From: a bacterium UBP3_UBA6266
GTDB taxonomy: Bacteria; Auribacterota; UBA6266
Direction: 5' to 3'
Length of the DNA: 30,604 nt
NCBI GenBank assembly: GCA_002440765.1
Contig: DJVC01000118.1
Location: 1-30,604, forward strand
A program made the translations under genes and the position numbers. A model generated the notes under the pieces. That model saw only the letters and a program-made list of their open reading frames with translations, was not told the DNA's origin and made no database searches. Numbering within the stretch: position 1 is the stretch's first letter; each line of letters opens with the position of its first letter. Below are positions 27,248 to 30,604 of the stretch, in pieces.

Positions 27248-27272
27248 ACTAACTGCAAAGCAGTAAGTTGGC
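27244..27272 (+). repeat. long hairpin fused to the tRNA 3' end
   Basis: GCCAACTAACTGC-aaa-GCAGTAAGTTGGC forms 12 base pairs with one A-A mismatch. The left arm begins with the tRNA discriminator and CCA, so the structure would compete with the mature 3' end. There is no T tract, so it is not a simple terminator. Confidence 0.75.
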
Positions 27273-27273
27273 G

Positions 27274-27337
27274 GAGAATCGAAAATAGAAAATAGAAAGT
27301 AGACAAAAAAATTCGATTCGGTCAAATATCGATTCTC
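27274..27337. repeat. inverted repeat and A-rich tract upstream of the four-helix-bundle gene
   Basis: GAGAATCGA (27274-27282) and TCGATTCTC (27329-27337) are a perfect inverted pair. Between them are repeated GAAAATAGAAAATAGAAAG-like words. Confidence 0.6.
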
Positions 27338-27350
27338 AATTTTCAAAATC

Positions 27351-27692
27351 ATGGCTTTTATTTTCGAAAAATTAGATGTTTACAAAAAGTCAGTTGATTT
27401 TGCAGACAAAGTTTGCGAATTAACAAGTAGTTTTCCTAAAGGTAATTATTACCTATCCGACCAGCTTAATCGTGCAGCTTTATCAATTTCAACTAACATT
27501 GCTGAAGGGAATGGGAGATATCACAAGGGAGATCGCACCAATTTCTTTAGAATTGCGCGCGGTTCGGCATTTGAATGTGTCCCGATTCTGGAAGTTGGCC
27601 GGCGAAAAAAATTAGTATGTGATTCCGATGCTCAGGAATTGAAAAAAGATTTGGAAGATATCTGTAAAATGCTTTCAGGCCTTATAAAATAG
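27351..27692 (+). CDS. four-helix-bundle (S23/23S rRNA-intervening-sequence) protein
   Basis: The 113-residue protein matches the IVP/S23 family. It has FEKLDVYKKSVDFADKV at the start, YYLSDQLNRAALSISTNIAEGNGR in the middle and SAFECVPILE near 71-80. These small pentameric helical bundles are encoded inside 23S rRNA insertions in some bacteria, or free-standing as here. The molecular role is unknown. It sits directly after the tRNA-Gln hairpin and an A-rich repeat tract, suggesting it arrived as a small insertion. No ribosome binding site is obvious. Confidence 0.88.
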   Translation: MAFIFEKLDVYKKSVDFADKVCELTSSFPKGNYYLSDQLNRAALSISTNIAEGNGRYHKGDRTNFFRIARGSAFECVPILEVGRRKKLVCDSDAQELKKDLEDICKMLSGLIK

Positions 27693-27722
27693 ACACTAAT
27701 TCCACCCGGCTTTTAAATTCCC

Positions 27723-27752
27723 TTCAAAAAAATACTGCCTGCGTGTTATAAT
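27723..27752 (+). promoter_or_regulatory. promoter giving a leaderless SdpI-like mRNA
   Basis: TTCAAA (27723-27728) and a perfect TATAAT (27747-27752) are 18 nt apart. The expected transcription start coincides with the A of the ATG at 27759, and no ribosome binding site is present. Confidence 0.5.
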
Positions 27753-27758
27753 CTGTTT

Positions 27759-28106
27759 ATGATACTGACATTGTTTGTTTATAATCTGGTTTTGGCGCTG
27801 ATAATTATTGCGCTTGCCATCCCTTTATATATGGAAAAAATACACATTAACCGCTGGTACGGGGTAAGACTGCCGAAATCTTACGAATCGGAGCAGAACT
27901 GGCACAGGATAAATAAATTATGGGCGAAAAAGGCGTTTCTCTGGTCTTCCATTTATATACTGGCGGACATAATCATTTATGTTCTCGGTATTCTGCTGAC
28001 TCCTCAGAATGAACTTGTATTTATTCTTTTGTTTTCGTTGCTCCCTGTTATGATAGCGGCTATGCTGTTTATAGCGGCGATTATTATATCGTCAAAAATA
28101 ATTTAG
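27759..28106 (+). CDS. SdpI-family membrane protein
   Basis: This 115-residue protein has three hydrophobic segments (about 3-23, 64-82, 88-113). The intervening motif NRWYGVRLPKSYESEQNWHRINKLW corresponds to the conserved 'GxRtP...W...N' block of SdpI-family proteins. Bacillus SdpI confers immunity to the SdpC toxin and transduces a signal; distant homologues have no known ligand. The response regulator gene follows 49 nt later, suggesting a signalling unit. Confidence 0.75.
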   Translation: MILTLFVYNLVLALIIIALAIPLYMEKIHINRWYGVRLPKSYESEQNWHRINKLWAKKAFLWSSIYILADIIIYVLGILLTPQNELVFILLFSLLPVMIAAMLFIAAIIISSKII

Positions 28107-28155
28107 TATATTGTTCTGTCCTCTTTCAGGTACATTTTATTTGAGCGTGCAAGAT

Positions 28156-28842
28156 ATGAAAAAGACAGTTGTTATAGTGGATGATGAGCCGGATATACTT
28201 GAGCTTGTCGCGCTGCATCTTAAAAAGTCCGGTTTTGAGACAAAAGGTTTTTTGGAACCCGAAAGTTTCCTGAATTTTGTCCAATCCCGGAAACCCGACC
28301 TTATTGTTCTTGACCTTATGCTTCCCCACACGGACGGATTTGATATCTGCAAAAAGCTTAAAAGAGATGAAAATTTATCCGATGTTCCGGTTATAATGCT
28401 TACGGCCAGGGGGGAAGACACCGATAAAATACTTGGACTTGAGCTCGGCGCCGATGATTATGTGACAAAGCCCTTTTCTCCGAAGGAGCTTGTCGCGAGA
28501 GTAAAAGTCGTGCTTAGAAGAACCGAAAAAGGAGAAAAGACACGGGATGATGTTATACATATCGGCGGAATTATGGCTATTGACCCGGGAAAATATCAGG
28601 TCAGGGTTGAGACCCGGAAGGTTGAGCTTACGTCAACCGAATTTAAGATTCTGATGCTTTTGGCTTCTAGAAGCGGCCGTGTTTTTTCCCGCGAGCAGAT
28701 ACTGGACCATCTCTGGGGGAATGAAAAAGCGGTAATTGACCGGACGGTGGATGTCCATATAAAAAACCTGAGGGAAAAACTGGGCAGCGCCGGTAGTTTT
28801 ATTAAAAATATGCGCGGAATCGGGTATAAAATAGAAGAATGA
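28156..28842 (+). CDS. OmpR/PhoB-family response regulator
   Basis: The 228-residue protein has a receiver domain: acidic pocket DDEPD at residues 9-13, phosphoacceptor D53 in VLDLMLP, conserved T/S near TARG and K105 in TKPF. A winged-helix DNA-binding domain follows at about 130-228, with STEFKILMLLASR and DVHIKNLREKLG. The ATG at 28156 is chosen; a longer TTG form at 28111 adds 15 non-conserved residues. It overlaps the kinase gene by 4 nt. The PhoB branch suggests phosphate or envelope control, but operator sites are not identifiable. Confidence 0.92.
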   Translation: MKKTVVIVDDEPDILELVALHLKKSGFETKGFLEPESFLNFVQSRKPDLIVLDLMLPHTDGFDICKKLKRDENLSDVPVIMLTARGEDTDKILGLELGADDYVTKPFSPKELVARVKVVLRRTEKGEKTRDDVIHIGGIMAIDPGKYQVRVETRKVELTSTEFKILMLLASRSGRVFSREQILDHLWGNEKAVIDRTVDVHIKNLREKLGSAGSFIKNMRGIGYKIEE

Positions 28843-30572
28843 GAAAACCGATTTTCCTTAAATTATTTATAAGTTATGTTGTTCTTATTTCTTTGTTTTC
28901 GTTCCTGATGCTTTTTATTTCGTTTGAAATCGCCAAAAAGAATTACATAGACACTCTTACGGAAGACCTTGGCAAAATCTGTTTAGCGCTTGAAGATAAA
29001 GTTTTGGCCCTTGTAAAATCGAAACGCGAAAAAGAATTAAACCGCATAGTAAAAGAATTCTCTCCGAAAATCGGGACCAGGATTACAGTTATCGGCAACA
29101 ACGGCGTTGTGATTGCGGATTCCGAAGAAGACCCTTCCGTTATGGAAAACCATAAGAACAGGCCTGAATTGAAAAAAGCGTTAAAAGGCAGGGAGGGAAT
29201 GTCCATACGGTTCAGTGCTACAGTCAAGGAGGAAATGCTGTATGTCGCGGTTCCTGTGGAAGCGGACGGCGAGATTATTGCGGCAATAAGGGCAAGCCTG
29301 TTCCTGAAAGACATTAAAGGCATCCTGGCGAATTTAAGAAAAAAAACGATAGAAGTGACTTTGATTGTCGGTTTGATCGCTCTTGTTTTCAGTTTGATAT
29401 TTTCGGCCAGAATAGTTAAACCCGTAAAAGAACTGTGCAGGGCGGCCGGCAAGGTTGCTTCGGGCGATTTTAGCTCAAAGGTGATTCTGGACAGGGATGA
29501 TGAACTAAAAGACCTGGCAGTGAGTTTTAACCATATGACCGACCAGATAAAAAGCCTGTTTCAGCAGTTGACGGGACAAAAAGACGAACTGGACAATATA
29601 ATAGCATCTATAACGGAAGGTCTTTTAGTCCTTGGTATTGACGGGACGATTCTTCTTGCAAACCAGACATTTAAAAAGATTATAGGCACAGAAGGGTTTA
29701 AGGGCAGGTTTTACTGGGAAATAATAAAAGAGCCGGATTTTGCGGAATTGATAAAAATTATTGTCAGAAAAAGGAATAATATTTCGAAAGAGATTTTGCT
29801 GAAGGATAAAACCTTCTTATGCAGTGCCGCTTTCCTTGAGGCAAAAGAGGAAATTGTCATAGTGTTTTATGATTTGACACAGATCAGGGAGCTTGAAAAG
29901 ATTAAAAAGGATTTTGTGATAAACGTATCGCATGAGCTTAAAACGCCGCTTACATCCATAAAAGGCTATGTGGAAACGCTTGAAGAAGATCCCTCCAAAG
30001 AAAACCTGAAATATTTAAGTGTTATAAGAAGGAATACGGAAAGGCTTATAAATATTGTCAAAGACCTGCTTGTGCTTGCCGAGCTTGAAGAGGGAAAAGA
30101 AAAATTTGAGTTCAAAAAGATAAATATCTCGGGGCTGGTCAAAGGTTTGGTAAAGTTGTTTGAGCCCAAAGCGAAATCCAAAAACATAGAATTTAGAGTT
30201 GAGATACCGGATAAAAATATTATTTTGACGGCGGATTCTTTTAAGATTGAACAAATGCTGATAAATCTTGTGGACAACGCCGTTAAATATACAGATGAGG
30301 GTTTTGTGATGGTTGCGCTCCGGGAAGACGGCCGGAATGCGTATATCGAAATCGAAGATACCGGTGTTGGGATAAAAGAAGAGGATATTCAGAGAATATT
30401 TGAGAGATTTTATGTGGTTGATAAATCCCGTTCCAGGATACTGGGGGGTACCGGTCTCGGTTTGTCTATAGTGAAGCATATCGTCCTACAGCACAATGGC
30501 GACATAAAAGTCTCGAGCGTTCCCTCGAAAGGGACTAAATTCATCGTTGTTTTGCCTTATGACCCCGCGTAA
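28839..30572 (+). CDS. PhoR-type sensor histidine kinase
   Basis: This 577-residue kinase has TM1 (about 9-29), a periplasmic sensor (30-170), TM2 (about 173-191), HAMP (about 190-243) and PAS (about 250-345). HisKA has phospho-acceptor H365 in NVSHELKTPL. The ATPase domain has N480 in LVDNAVKY, DTGVG (507-511) and GGTGLGLS (536-543). The full set matches PhoR/ResE/VicK-like kinases with an extracytoplasmic sensor. Its start overlaps the regulator's stop by 4 nt. The cognate signal is unknown. Confidence 0.93.
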   Translation: MRKPIFLKLFISYVVLISLFSFLMLFISFEIAKKNYIDTLTEDLGKICLALEDKVLALVKSKREKELNRIVKEFSPKIGTRITVIGNNGVVIADSEEDPSVMENHKNRPELKKALKGREGMSIRFSATVKEEMLYVAVPVEADGEIIAAIRASLFLKDIKGILANLRKKTIEVTLIVGLIALVFSLIFSARIVKPVKELCRAAGKVASGDFSSKVILDRDDELKDLAVSFNHMTDQIKSLFQQLTGQKDELDNIIASITEGLLVLGIDGTILLANQTFKKIIGTEGFKGRFYWEIIKEPDFAELIKIIVRKRNNISKEILLKDKTFLCSAAFLEAKEEIVIVFYDLTQIRELEKIKKDFVINVSHELKTPLTSIKGYVETLEEDPSKENLKYLSVIRRNTERLINIVKDLLVLAELEEGKEKFEFKKINISGLVKGLVKLFEPKAKSKNIEFRVEIPDKNIILTADSFKIEQMLINLVDNAVKYTDEGFVMVALREDGRNAYIEIEDTGVGIKEEDIQRIFERFYVVDKSRSRILGGTGLGLSIVKHIVLQHNGDIKVSSVPSKGTKFIVVLPYDPA

Positions 30573-30604
30573 CTTATTTTTTCAGATTCTTTCCGGACAT
30601 CCGA

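Noticed and set aside
27244..27272. Rho-independent terminator after tRNA-Gln
   Set aside because: The hairpin is not followed by a T tract and its left arm contains the tRNA 3' end.
28943..29452. Long open frame opposite the histidine kinase
   Set aside because: Antisense shadow of the conserved sensor gene with no homologous motif.

Overview
The window looks like chromosomal DNA of a Gram-negative bacterium. It encodes two large outer-membrane beta-barrels (a LamB-type porin and an alginate-export-type porin), a lipoprotein with a lipobox and peptidoglycan-recycling enzymes. Gene density is high, GC is moderate, and there are no phage, plasmid or large IS genes. A free-standing four-helix-bundle (S23/IVP) gene, many TPR proteins and two membrane-anchored redox or radical-SAM proteins fit an uncultivated lineage of the Omnitrophota/PVC-neighbour kind. 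That taxonomic guess is inference only.

Layout. (1) 21-3029, minus strand: an AmrS-type radical SAM protein with an N-terminal membrane anchor, preceded by a three-part redox membrane protein (DsbD-like channel, covalent-FMN domain, NosR/NapH-like CX3CP region). (2) 3076-9689, plus strand: a tight six-gene run made of an RseC-like protein, MTA phosphorylase, a purine permease (AzgA type), a CstA-type transporter, a class II aldolase and a LamB-type porin. It reads as a nucleoside/thioribose salvage operon. (3) 13349-9754, minus strand: a beta-CASP nuclease, an AmgK-like sugar kinase and a MurU-like nucleotidyltransferase, the last two being the anabolic muropeptide recycling pair. (4) 13727-15201: YjbQ, a small radical-SAM-like protein and a YkgJ-type cysteine-cluster protein. 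(5) 15391-19235: a secreted jelly-roll protein, two TPR proteins and GuaB. (6) 19232-23210: PilZ, YIP1-like, HAD phosphatase, homocysteine methyltransferase and GalE genes. (7) 23408-26520: a lipoprotein, a TPR membrane protein and a highly expressed porin with a structured leader. (8) 26624-30572: Hpt, tRNA-Gln(CUG), a four-helix-bundle protein, an SdpI-like protein and a PhoB/PhoR-like two-component system.

Common threads. Purine salvage recurs (MTA phosphorylase, purine permease, Hpt, GuaB), as does one-carbon/sulfur handling (MTA phosphorylase, aldolase, homocysteine methyltransferase). Nucleotide-sugar and envelope functions (MurU, AmgK, GalE, porins) make up much of the rest. Several promoters match the sigma-70 consensus well. 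Two or three genes appear to be transcribed without a leader, and short repeat elements sit at 10790-10924, 22092-22200 and 27244-27337.
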